Source: Nitrospirota bacterium
GTDB taxonomy: Bacteria > Nitrospirota > Nitrospiria > 2-01-FULL-66-17
Assembly: GCA_016201825.1 (NCBI GenBank)
Contig: JACQCD010000141.1
Location: 1-38,398 of the forward strand
Reading direction: 5' to 3'
DNA: 38,398 nt
Positions 31,112-38,398 of this stretch are shown here, in pieces (the first letter of the stretch is position 1; each line of letters starts with the position of its first letter). Made by a program: the position numbers and the translations under genes. Below the pieces are notes generated by a model. It was not told the origin of the DNA. It did not search any database and saw nothing but the letters and a program-made list of their open reading frames with translations.

Positions 31112-33294
31112 GCCGCGCCGCGCTCCCGACGGATGTGGCGGATGAGGGCGGGCAAGACGAGCGCGATCGGAATGGCGAGCGCCACCGCCACCGGCCATAC
31201 CTTCGGGTGATTCCACGCGGCCCGGAGCTGCGCGCGGAGGCGCGGTTCGACGCGCCTGTACTTGAGCGTGTTGTTGGCCATCAGGTTCGGCTTGGCGTTC
31301 TTGTACCACGCGTGGTGGAGCGTGAATTGCTTGGGGTGATAGCCCCAGCCCCACGGCGCGTCGTGCCGCGCGATCTCGACCATCTGGTTGATCAGCCCCT
31401 GGCGCTCGGGGCTGTTGTCCATGTTCTTGACCCGCTCGAACAGCCGGTCGAACTCCGGGTTGTGGTAGTTGGCCGCGTTCTCGCCATTCTTGCCGACCTT
31501 GGCGTTCGGGCCGTAGAGCAGGAACAAGAAATTCTCCGGGTCAGGGTAGTCGGCGTTCCACCCCCACTGGAAGAGTTGAACGGCGCCGCTCTGCATTTTG
31601 TCCTGGAAGCGATTGTAGTCGGTGTCGCGGATTTCCAATTCGAGGTTGAGCTTGGCGAACTGCTTGCGGATCCAGTCGAAGTGAAACTTATCTTCCGGCC
31701 CACCGGTCGTGACGTCGAAGTGCAGCACGAGCGCTTTGCCGGTGGCGTCGCGGCCGTTGGGATACCCGGCCTCGGCCAACAGCCGCTTGGCCTCGTCGAT
31801 CGGCTTGCGCCGCGGACGGCCGTCCACCCAGTCGTACACGTAGGGGTTGATGCCGTTGCGTCCCTCGACGTACCCGAAGATCCCGGGCGGGATCGGCCCC
31901 TGCGCGGCCGTGCCGCGGCCGTTGCGGAAAATGGAGATAAATTCCTCGTCGTCGAACGCGATCGAGATCGCCTGTCGAAGCTTGCCAGCCCGCTCGGCAT
32001 AGCCGCCGACGACGGGATCGAGCATGTTAAATCCCAAGTAGAAGCTCGACGTCTCCACCGAGGTGACGAGGCGGATGCCCTTGGTCTCCATCTGGTCGGT
32101 GAGCGCGACCTCGCCCTCTCCCGAGATGCGCACGGCCTGGTCGAAACTGTCCGAGCTGATGCCGGTGGCGTCGTAGTAGCCTTGGAGGAACTTGTTCCAG
32201 TACGGGATGGTCTCCTTCTCCAGGCTGTACACGGCCTTGTCGACGAACGGCAGCGGTTTGCCCGCGTCGGTCAGCAAGCCGGCCGCGCGATCGCCCGACT
32301 CGCCCTCGGTCGGGTAGCGCTCGCCGTGAAAGTTCGGGTTGCGTTCCAACACCATCTGACGATTGGGGTTGTTGACCGTGAGCATGTAGGGGCCGGTGCC
32401 GACCGGATACCAATCGAGTGTGATGTTCTTCTGCGCCAGACCGGGTTGCGAGTAGAACCGATCCACCTCGGGCGGCATTGGGGCGAAGAACGGCATGGCG
32501 AGCCAATACACCAATTGTGGGTACTTGCCTCGAACCGTGATCCGGTACGTGTACCGATCGACCGCGACCGCGCCCTCCAAGGGATAGCGGGTCAGATCCA
32601 AGTACGCGGCGGGGCCGTTGCGGCCGGCCTCGGCCTGGGCCTTCTCCAAGACGGCCCCGTATTCCCTTAACCCCACGATGTACTCGCTCATCAAGCCGAA
32701 GATCGGCGAGGAGAGGCGTGGGTGAGCGAGGCGCTTGATCTGGTAGACGTAATCCTCCGCGAGCAGCTCGCGCGTGTCGGTCTCGGGAAAGTCGGCGAGC
32801 GTGTGCACGCGTTGAAGCTCTCCCGCGCTCAGCTCGTGGTAGCGGTACCGCCCCTCCGCGCCTTTCGCGAACGCGGGGTGCGGCTGGTAGCGAATGCCCG
32901 GCGTGATGTGGATCTCGTACACGCTGTACGCAATCCGATCCACCGGAGCAGAATCGGGCAAAAGCCGGTGCTGGGCGTCGAAGTACGAAGCATGCGGTAC
33001 CTCGGTCGCGGTCAACGGGATCAACGTGTACGGACGGAGGAGGTAGTGGTACTGGAGCGGCGGTTCATAGATCTGCCCCGTGAACGCGACCTCGTTGGAG
33101 CTGTACGACTGCGCGGGGTCGAGGTGCTTGGGCCGCTCCTCGAACGACGAGTAGAGGATGTTGCGGCCTTCGTCCGACGCGGGATACGGATTATTCCAGG
33201 GCGAACCGGTGCACGCGGTGGACGAGAGGAACAGGGCGAACGTGAGCGAATAGCGAATCAACGCGGGGCGCGTGTCGGACCTCCAAAGAGCCAC
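31108..33294 (-). CDS. Extracellular solute-binding protein family 5 (OppA/DppA-like), large, with C-terminal membrane helix
   Basis: The 728-residue protein is larger than usual OppA (about 540). The N terminus (after ALIRYSLTFALFLSSTAC) has a lipobox-like STAC, so a lipoprotein is expected. The body is SBP_bac_5: YEPPLQYHYL, YPVGTGPYMLTVNNPN, AKRLLAEAGYPNGRD, DTDYNRFQDKMQSGAVQLFQWGWNADYPDPENF and the C-terminal NNTLKYRRV. Unusually it ends with a hydrophobic helix (WPVAVALAIPIALVLPALI) and a basic tail, so it would be anchored at both ends. GTG 33294 is the likely start, only 6 nt behind the predicted transcript start; TTG further in is an alternative. First gene of the transporter operon. 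Confidence 0.88.
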   Translation of the reverse strand: MALWRSDTRPALIRYSLTFALFLSSTACTGSPWNNPYPASDEGRNILYSSFEERPKHLDPAQSYSSNEVAFTGQIYEPPLQYHYLLRPYTLIPLTATEVPHASYFDAQHRLLPDSAPVDRIAYSVYEIHITPGIRYQPHPAFAKGAEGRYRYHELSAGELQRVHTLADFPETDTRELLAEDYVYQIKRLAHPRLSSPIFGLMSEYIVGLREYGAVLEKAQAEAGRNGPAAYLDLTRYPLEGAVAVDRYTYRITVRGKYPQLVYWLAMPFFAPMPPEVDRFYSQPGLAQKNITLDWYPVGTGPYMLTVNNPNRQMVLERNPNFHGERYPTEGESGDRAAGLLTDAGKPLPFVDKAVYSLEKETIPYWNKFLQGYYDATGISSDSFDQAVRISGEGEVALTDQMETKGIRLVTSVETSSFYLGFNMLDPVVGGYAERAGKLRQAISIAFDDEEFISIFRNGRGTAAQGPIPPGIFGYVEGRNGINPYVYDWVDGRPRRKPIDEAKRLLAEAGYPNGRDATGKALVLHFDVTTGGPEDKFHFDWIRKQFAKLNLELEIRDTDYNRFQDKMQSGAVQLFQWGWNADYPDPENFLFLLYGPNAKVGKNGENAANYHNPEFDRLFERVKNMDNSPERQGLINQMVEIARHDAPWGWGYHPKQFTLHHAWYKNAKPNLMANNTLKYRRVEPRLRAQLRAAWNHPKVWPVAVALAIPIALVLPALIRHIRRERGAA

Positions 33295-33306
33295 ACCACG
33301 GCGGTC

Positions 33307-33336
33307 ATCGTAGCCAAGGGGTCGGGAGAAAGTCAA
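33307..33336 (-). promoter_or_regulatory. Promoter of the ABC importer operon
   Basis: On the minus strand TTGACT (33331-33336), 18-bp spacer, TACGAT (33307-33312). The predicted start near 33300 leaves a leader of about six bases before GTG 33294. Confidence 0.5.
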
Positions 33337-33434
33337 ACACGCTGCGAGGACGGCTTTTCTTCCTGAGGGCCGGTATCCGCCGGGCGTGGCAAGGTCCCAC
33401 GGACACGTGCCGGTGATAATCCGGGACGTCCACC

Positions 33435-33464
33435 TTGAACCGCCGCGGGTGACCGTGCTACGGT
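33435..33464 (+). promoter_or_regulatory. Possible promoter of the gene at 33536
   Basis: TTGAAC (33435-33440), 18-bp spacer, TACGGT (33459-33464). Start would be near 33471, 65 nt before the ATG. The intergenic stretch 33337-33434 shows nothing else I can name. Confidence 0.3.
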
Positions 33465-33535
33465 GGCACGGCAGCACACGGCTTGGGTTCTCGTCCCGAG
33501 ACCCGTGTTGGCAAAACGGAGGCAATGGAGGATCG

Positions 33536-34057
33536 ATGGGTACGCTGTCGAGGTGGGATCTGGTTCGGCACGAGACCTTGGGCATTGGGCGGGTAGAGGC
33601 CGTGTTCGGCCCCGGCGAGAACCCGAAGTGCGCCGTGTACTTTCCCCGAAACGATCAGCAGCTCATGGTGCCGCGAGAAGAACTGTCGCCGCTCTCGGCC
33701 ACGGAGGCGGCCGCCTTCGACCTTGTCAAGCTCGCCCTGTACGATCTTCGGGCGGAGGATGCGCCGCAGACGGAGCTGGCCGAGCGTTGGACGGGTGGCG
33801 AGTTGGTGCTCAAGCCGGCCAGCCCCGAACGCGAATCAAAGACCATCCCCCTGGACACGTTCTTCCACAAGATCGTGATGCTCCGCGACCGGCTGCGCGT
33901 GCTGGAGCAGCACATCAACGCACACAAAAGCCTGTCCGATGCCGACAAGGTGCAGGTGCAGCAGTACATCACGCGCATCTACGGCACGCTCACGACGTTC
34001 AATATCCTATTCAAGAATCGCGAGGACCAGTTCATCGGCCAGAAGGGAGAGGATTAA
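33536..34057 (+). CDS. Uncharacterised protein with SH3-like N-terminal and helical C-terminal domains
   Basis: The 173-residue protein starts MGTLSRWDLVRHETLGIGRV. The first 55 residues (WDLVRHETLGIGRVEAV, CAVYFPRNDQQLMVP) resemble the small beta-barrel found in DUF3553 and CarD/UvrD-tail type domains, in which a His-x-x-x-Gly-x-Gly-x-Val stretch is typical. The rest is mainly helical with a likely coiled coil (KIVMLRDRLRVLEQHINAH) and ends in NILFKNREDQFIGQKGED. The beta-barrel relatives bind RNA polymerase or nucleoprotein partners, so a transcription or repair link is possible but unproven. ATG 33536 is chosen because GGAGG lies four bases upstream; the longer frame from 33386 lacks similarity. 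Confidence 0.7.
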   Translation: MGTLSRWDLVRHETLGIGRVEAVFGPGENPKCAVYFPRNDQQLMVPREELSPLSATEAAAFDLVKLALYDLRAEDAPQTELAERWTGGELVLKPASPERESKTIPLDTFFHKIVMLRDRLRVLEQHINAHKSLSDADKVQVQQYITRIYGTLTTFNILFKNREDQFIGQKGED

Positions 34058-34173
34058 ACCCGTGACGGATGCCCCTCTCCGCGGCTGAATTGGCCCGGCG
34101 TGATAGCCCGGGGGCTTGTGCAAAGGTGGCCGCTAACCCAGAGCGGGATCGAGTCGAAGGAAACTCAACAAGG

Positions 34174-34203
34174 CAAGTCTGGCGCCGCGTGGCGCCAGTA
34201 TTG
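34174..34203. repeat. Inverted repeat upstream of the surface-protein gene
   Basis: CTGGCGCC (34179-34186) and GGCGCCAG (34191-34198) form a perfect 8-bp stem with a 4-nt loop, extended after a 2-nt mismatch by CAA/TTG. It lies 14 bp upstream of the predicted -35 at 34217 and may be an operator or the end structure of the preceding transcript; no T-run follows. The surrounding 34058-34293 stretch holds no gene I can support. Confidence 0.45.
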
Positions 34204-34216
34204 AGATACAGATCTG

Positions 34217-34247
34217 TTGACATGCCTGTCGTGTTTGTGTGCAAAAT
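34217..34247 (+). promoter_or_regulatory. Possible promoter of the surface lipoprotein gene
   Basis: A perfect TTGACA (34217-34222) is followed by a poor -10: CAAAAT at 19 bp (34242-34247) or TGCAAA at 17 bp. Transcription would start near 34254, about 40 nt before GTG 34294. Confidence 0.35.
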
Positions 34248-34293
34248 GGGCTGCGTCCGATCACTTCCTTCGCTCTTTATCGAGGTTCATCGC

Positions 34294-37200
34294 GTGAGAC
34301 CTATAGCCAGTTTCACCGTTCGAAAATCTCTGGAATGGTTTTCTGCACTCGCACTCACACTGATGTTTACCGTGAGTTGTGGGAGTAAAGGAGGTACTGC
34401 CCCCAGCAATGGGAGCACGCTTGGAACCATCCAAGGCACGGTCTCCGGACCGGCAACGGTCTCGTTTAGGAAACCAACGGCCAATGCAGCCAAGGAGGCG
34501 CCAACAGCGGGAACCGCAGGAGCGGTTTGTGTGCTTGAAGGGACCGACAAGAGCGCAACAACGGATGAACACGGCCAGTTTAGGATTGCCGATGTGCCGG
34601 AGGGGAGCTACCTCCTGATCTGTCGACACGTGGCAACGGACGGAACCGCCTATGCGTTCTTGAGGGCCGTGGACGCCCGCAGTGGAGCCACCACGGACAT
34701 CGGCATCGGAGAAATCACTCCAACCGGTCGCATCCAGGGACTGGCCACTCTGGCTGATCAAACCGATCATACGGGAATCCTGGCCTACGTTTCCGGCACG
34801 TCGATGCAAAGCAGGACGGATGCGTTGGGCGCATTCTTGATCAGAGATATTCCCGAGGGAACTTATGATATCCGTTTCGAGCGAGAAGGGTATGTCCCGG
34901 CCAAGCTTGCAGGGATCGGTGTCAAGTCAGGAGAAACCGCCGTCGTCGCCGACATGGTTCTTAATCTCTCAACGGGAGCGACTGGAGCGATTACGATCGA
35001 CAAGGGAAAGGTCTATTCGAACTCGAGGACGGTGACTGTTTTCATCACCGCATCGGAGGATGCAACCCTGATCCAGATCAGCCCGGACCCGAATTTCATC
35101 GGAGCGGCCTGGAACCCCATTCCTCCGAGCCGAACGTGGATCTTCGACTCCGACGGCGAGAAACGCCTGTACGCGAAGTTCGCCGATGCCAACGGGCTGG
35201 AGAGCGCTCCAGTCAGCGATACGATCATCATAGATACCACACCACCGATCAACGGGAGTGTCGTTATCAACAGTTCGGCTTCTGCAACAAACTCATTATC
35301 CGTCCAACTCACTCTCGCTGCCACCGACGCCACGACCGCGGTCGTCCAGATGCGGATTGCGAATGTCCCGGATCTCGATTCTGCCTCATGGGAACCGTAT
35401 AACCCCACTCGGTCTTGGACTCTCCTTCCAGGCGATGGAACCAAGACAGTCTACGCACAATTTAGAGACTCGGCCGGCAACGAAACCACGCAGACCATAT
35501 CGGCCTTGATCCTTCTCGATACGACGTTGCCGACGGGCCCCTCTATCCGGATTCAGGAAGGGAACTACACGAACACGCGATTCGTCCACCTTGACCTGAG
35601 ATCTTCAGGGGCCAGCTTGGTGAAAATCAGCGAGAGCCCGGACCTTCGTGGAGTCACACCTATTCCATTTCTTCCTTGGTCGCTACGGGTTAATGCGCCG
35701 GAATGGGTTCTTTCGAATGGAGATGGAGAGAAGACACTCTATGCGTCGTACTTGGATGAGGCCGGGAACGAAAGCGCTACTGTGTCCGCGACGATTCAAT
35801 TGGACACCATCCCGCCGACCACCCCGGTGATTTTCAACCAGCCACAGACCACGAACCAAGCGACGTTTATCCTGACGCTGAGCGCGAATAGTTTCGATCA
35901 GAATTTTAAGAATTACCAACTCAACGGAGGGCAATACCAAACCTGGACTGACACGGTCGAGACCTCCGCATTTAGCTTTACCCTAAGCCAGCAGGGAGCC
36001 AACGTCCTTTATATCAGAGGAAAAGACATGGCGGGCAACGTTGGCAATGTCGCATCTATTACCATCGTCCTCGATACCGTTTATCCAGTTATAAGCAATA
36101 TCACTGTATCTGCTTTAGGCACATCCGCGACCATCCAATGGAATACCGATGGAGCGATCAGCGGTAAGGTTGACTATGGAACCGACACCAACTACGGGTC
36201 TACTGAGCCGGCTACGACCTTCGGAATAGTCCATAGTGTCACGCTCACAGGACTTACTGAACTAACGACATATCACTATCAAATCGGCACGACGGATATA
36301 GGCAGTAACGTGACGACATCGACCGATCTGACCTTTAAAACTGGCAAGGAGGTCCGGGGCAATATTGCAGCAGCTTCAGTTTGGACGGAGGCAGGCGGGC
36401 CGTATGTCATAGTGGGGGATGTCGGAATACCTCCGGCAGTAACGCTGACCATCGAAGCGGGTGCAAGAATAGAATATGCGGGCGAATATATGATGCTTAT
36501 TAAAGGGGCCGTAATTGCCAATGGGACGAGTAGCCGACCTATCATTTTCACGGCCGTAGCTTGGCTGCCTAATTCTGGTGCCACACAGCTTAGATTCCAG
36601 GAAGCGACATTGACAGACTCACAATTGAGTTACGTGATCTTTGAAAGGGCGAATAGGGCCATTGAGTTATATGCGGCACCCATATCGTATTGTAGTAGTG
36701 GTGCAGGGACTGGTCCGAAGGATAGCGGGTATCTAACGGTTTCCAATGCGACAATCACTTCCAGTGTGTATACAAGTTGTGAATCAGACTCCGGTAGTAA
36801 TGGCCTGATTATTGACAGTTCCATAATCAGTAACACCGCGATCCATGGTGCCTATGCATGGGGGGCTAAGATCACCATACACAATAGCGCTATAACCAAT
36901 TCGACGTTAACGGCTGATGCATACCATATCGCGGGCCTAACGATTTCTGGCTCAACAGTGGGCAATTCAGCTTTTCAGTTAGGTTGTTGTGGTGCCAAAA
37001 TCCGCTTAGAGGGGAATACTTCTGTTACAGATTCGACTGTTTCTGAAGGTTTGGGTTCGTCTCTTAGCAGTTCTCTGGAGTTCTCTTTTGCACAATTGAC
37101 CAATACAAGCATTGATCTGCCATCTGCCCAGGTAACCATTTCTAACAGCACTATAGCTTACAATAGCGCCTATGCAGGTGCGACGCGCCTTAAGATTGGT

Positions 37201-37659
37201 AACGGGAGCCTCAGCTATTCACGCATTACTGGAAATGGCGGTGGAACTGGCCTCGAAGTGACTGGATCTAGCGGATACTCTTCAGTAGAAGGTTTAAGTA
37301 TTTCGTACTGCGACATTACAGGTCACGATATCGGTATGATGTTTTCTGGAGGTGGCGGTACGTTTAGCATTGCCAACTCGAATATTAATAGCAATGCGGG
37401 CTTTGGTCTAAAGAATCTGAGGACAGGGTCCGCTACGGTGACTAATAGTTACTGGGGGGCAACGACCAACTCCGCGATTGATGCATTGATTTATGATGGT
37501 AACGATAATATCAATTATGGAATCGTCACGTATTCCCCGTTTAGTACGGTGCCGGTAGCGGGCACCGGTCCTCGCGTACCTTATACAATCGAATGGCCGG
37601 TGATACCAGGGGCCATCGGCATAGACCACCCACCCGCAACTTTTACCGTAGTTCCTTAG
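34294..37659 (+). CDS. Large multidomain surface lipoprotein with Ig-like, FnIII-like and beta-helix regions
   Basis: The protein has 1121 residues. A signal peptide with lipobox-like FTVSC precedes GSKGG, so it is probably a lipoprotein. Two carboxypeptidase-regulatory-like segments follow (DEHGQFRIADVPEGSYLL; DALGAFLIRDIPEGTYDI). Then come about four Ig-like repeats of 85-95 residues, each closing with a strand such as IIIDTTPP, ILLDTTLP, IQLDTIPP or IVLDTVYP and containing DGEKRLYAKFAD or DGTKTVYAQFRD. A fibronectin-III-like unit (KVDYGTDTNYGS, GLTELTTYHYQI) is next. The last 400 residues are rich in N, S, T and I with motifs like NSTIAYNSAYAG and NSNINSNAGFG, typical of right-handed beta-helices. 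It ends NSYWGATTN, as in NosD-like proteins. GTG 34294 follows GAGG by eight bases. From about 36100 on, base composition is clearly AT-richer than all neighbours. Binding target unknown. Confidence 0.8.
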   Translation: MRPIASFTVRKSLEWFSALALTLMFTVSCGSKGGTAPSNGSTLGTIQGTVSGPATVSFRKPTANAAKEAPTAGTAGAVCVLEGTDKSATTDEHGQFRIADVPEGSYLLICRHVATDGTAYAFLRAVDARSGATTDIGIGEITPTGRIQGLATLADQTDHTGILAYVSGTSMQSRTDALGAFLIRDIPEGTYDIRFEREGYVPAKLAGIGVKSGETAVVADMVLNLSTGATGAITIDKGKVYSNSRTVTVFITASEDATLIQISPDPNFIGAAWNPIPPSRTWIFDSDGEKRLYAKFADANGLESAPVSDTIIIDTTPPINGSVVINSSASATNSLSVQLTLAATDATTAVVQMRIANVPDLDSASWEPYNPTRSWTLLPGDGTKTVYAQFRDSAGNETTQTISALILLDTTLPTGPSIRIQEGNYTNTRFVHLDLRSSGASLVKISESPDLRGVTPIPFLPWSLRVNAPEWVLSNGDGEKTLYASYLDEAGNESATVSATIQLDTIPPTTPVIFNQPQTTNQATFILTLSANSFDQNFKNYQLNGGQYQTWTDTVETSAFSFTLSQQGANVLYIRGKDMAGNVGNVASITIVLDTVYPVISNITVSALGTSATIQWNTDGAISGKVDYGTDTNYGSTEPATTFGIVHSVTLTGLTELTTYHYQIGTTDIGSNVTTSTDLTFKTGKEVRGNIAAASVWTEAGGPYVIVGDVGIPPAVTLTIEAGARIEYAGEYMMLIKGAVIANGTSSRPIIFTAVAWLPNSGATQLRFQEATLTDSQLSYVIFERANRAIELYAAPISYCSSGAGTGPKDSGYLTVSNATITSSVYTSCESDSGSNGLIIDSSIISNTAIHGAYAWGAKITIHNSAITNSTLTADAYHIAGLTISGSTVGNSAFQLGCCGAKIRLEGNTSVTDSTVSEGLGSSLSSSLEFSFAQLTNTSIDLPSAQVTISNSTIAYNSAYAGATRLKIGNGSLSYSRITGNGGGTGLEVTGSSGYSSVEGLSISYCDITGHDIGMMFSGGGGTFSIANSNINSNAGFGLKNLRTGSATVTNSYWGATTNSAIDALIYDGNDNINYGIVTYSPFSTVPVAGTGPRVPYTIEWPVIPGAIGIDHPPATFTVVP

Positions 37660-37698
37660 GGCGCCGTTCGGCCAGACTGTTTTATCGGCCTCTGACCT

Positions 37699-38398
37699 CT
37701 ACCGCTCGCCGTCCACGGGCGAGGTCGTCAGGATGTCGATCAGCTCGTCGCGCGAGAGGGCTTTGAGGGTTGCGGCGTCGTCTTCGACCAGGGCATCCAG
37801 TAGCTCGGCCTTCTTTCGGATCATTTGGTCGATTTTTTCTTCGAGCGTGCCGCGGGTGATGAGTTTGATGACCTGGACGCCGCGCGTCTGGCCGATACGG
37901 TGGACGCGGTCGGTGGCTTGGTTTTCGCGCGCGGCGTTCCACCACCGGTCGTAGTGGATGACGACCGAGCCCGCGGTCAGGTCGATCCCCAGCCCGCCCG
38001 CCAAGAGGCTGCCCACGAAGACGCGGCACTCCGGATCGGTCTGAAAGGCCTTGACCACGGCGCGGCGGTTCTTTGTGTCGCCGCGGAGCGAGACCCAGCG
38101 CGCGCCGTAGTGGTCGAGCCATGCGGTGATGAGGTCGATCATCTCCAGGTACTGCGTGAAGACGACGACCTTCTCGCCGCCGTCGAGCGCCTCGTCCATC
38201 AGTTCAGTGAAGAGGTCGAACTTGCCCGAGGCCATCGCGCGCCCCTTCGCGCCCTTCATGACCAGGGCGGGGTGGTCGCAGAGCCGCTTGAGGCGCGAGA
38301 GCAGGCTGAAGATGTGGATGTAGGGGATCGGCGCCCCACCGCGGCGGAGGTCGTCGGCCAACTGGCGGCCGTCGTGGTCGAGCAGCGCGCGGTAGGCC
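37699..38398 (-). CDS. SNF2-family DEAD/H helicase, C-terminal part
   Basis: The frame is open to the right window edge, so only the last 230 or so residues are present. They comprise the end of the SNF2_N region (IFSLLSRLKRLCDHPAL) and the helicase C domain: KVVVFTQYLEMIDLI, VSLRGDT, FVGSLLAGGLGIDLTAG (motif V), HYDRWWNAARENQATDRVHRIGQTRGVQV (motif VI with the arginine fingers) and the post-helicase RGTLEEKIDQMI. Such proteins are ATP-dependent DNA translocases (RapA/HepA-like) that remodel protein-DNA or polymerase complexes; which subgroup this is depends on the part outside. The stop is 39 bp from the surface lipoprotein stop; the genes converge without a visible terminator. Confidence 0.93.
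   Translation of the reverse strand, partial: AYRALLDHDGRQLADDLRRGGAPIPYIHIFSLLSRLKRLCDHPALVMKGAKGRAMASGKFDLFTELMDEALDGGEKVVVFTQYLEMIDLITAWLDHYGARWVSLRGDTKNRRAVVKAFQTDPECRVFVGSLLAGGLGIDLTAGSVVIHYDRWWNAARENQATDRVHRIGQTRGVQVIKLITRGTLEEKIDQMIRKKAELLDALVEDDAATLKALSRDELIDILTTSPVDGER

Overview
The window is about 38.4 kb of high-GC DNA from a Gram-negative bacterium. Outer-membrane beta-barrel proteins, lipoprotein signals and a TPR/barrel polysaccharide exporter show the cell type. Codon use is strongly GC-biased almost everywhere. Gene content (EttA, GYD protein, Dld-II type D-lactate dehydrogenase, PNAG-like genes, abundant short palindromes) would fit Nitrospirota, Methylomirabilota or a similar environmental phylum, but nothing here fixes the phylum and I leave it open.

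Layout. 1-1959: the C-terminal part of a type I restriction HsdR subunit, cut by the window edge. 2011-6446 (minus): a tight operon of an FAD/Fe-S D-lactate dehydrogenase-like protein, a YihY-family membrane protein and an endonuclease/exonuclease/phosphatase protein. 6552-7914 (minus): GYD protein, MsrA and a cold-shock protein with a long leader that itself contains an intrinsic terminator. 8242-10521 (plus): a PolB-like 3'-5' exonuclease and the ABC-F factor EttA, followed directly by a 216-bp MITE-like element and a small CxxC protein.

11157-18557 (plus) is the most interesting block: a PgaC-like processive glycosyltransferase, a membrane-anchored PgaB-like protein whose deacetylase site has lost its metal ligands, and a 1380-residue protein that appears to join PgaA (TPR plus outer-membrane barrel) with an intact PgaB-type deacetylase. 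A convergent GH18-like lipoprotein follows. Together they look like a rearranged poly-N-acetylglucosamine-type exopolysaccharide synthesis, modification and export system.

18571-21152 (minus): GH18-like lipoprotein, zinc-ribbon membrane protein, pirin and a CrcB/Fluc fluoride channel. 21311-22873 (plus): outer-membrane barrel protein and SAM methyltransferase. 22894-26921 (minus): a UbiA-like membrane protein, DNA polymerase I with a degenerate proofreading domain, and Ogt. A tRNA-Leu(GAG) lies at 26979-27062, flanked by imperfect direct repeats. 27257-28239 (plus): a 55-residue CxxC protein, a second MITE-like element and a J-domain protein. 28265-33294 (minus): a GroES with an insertion, then an operon for an oppositely organised peptide-type ABC importer (two permeases and a double-anchored binding protein) without any ATPase gene. 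33536-37659 (plus): an uncharacterised SH3-like/coiled-coil protein and a large surface lipoprotein whose 3' half is distinctly AT-richer. 37699-38398 (minus): the C-terminal part of an SNF2-family helicase.

Two repeat families run through the window. One is a 24-28 bp perfect or near-perfect palindrome (arms like GTAGGGGCAC) found five times between 22.5 and 28.7 kb; two copies lie in frame inside genes, and two others supply the stop codons of three genes. The other is a 186-216 bp element with terminal inverted repeats, found twice, each time starting on the last base of a TAG stop codon.
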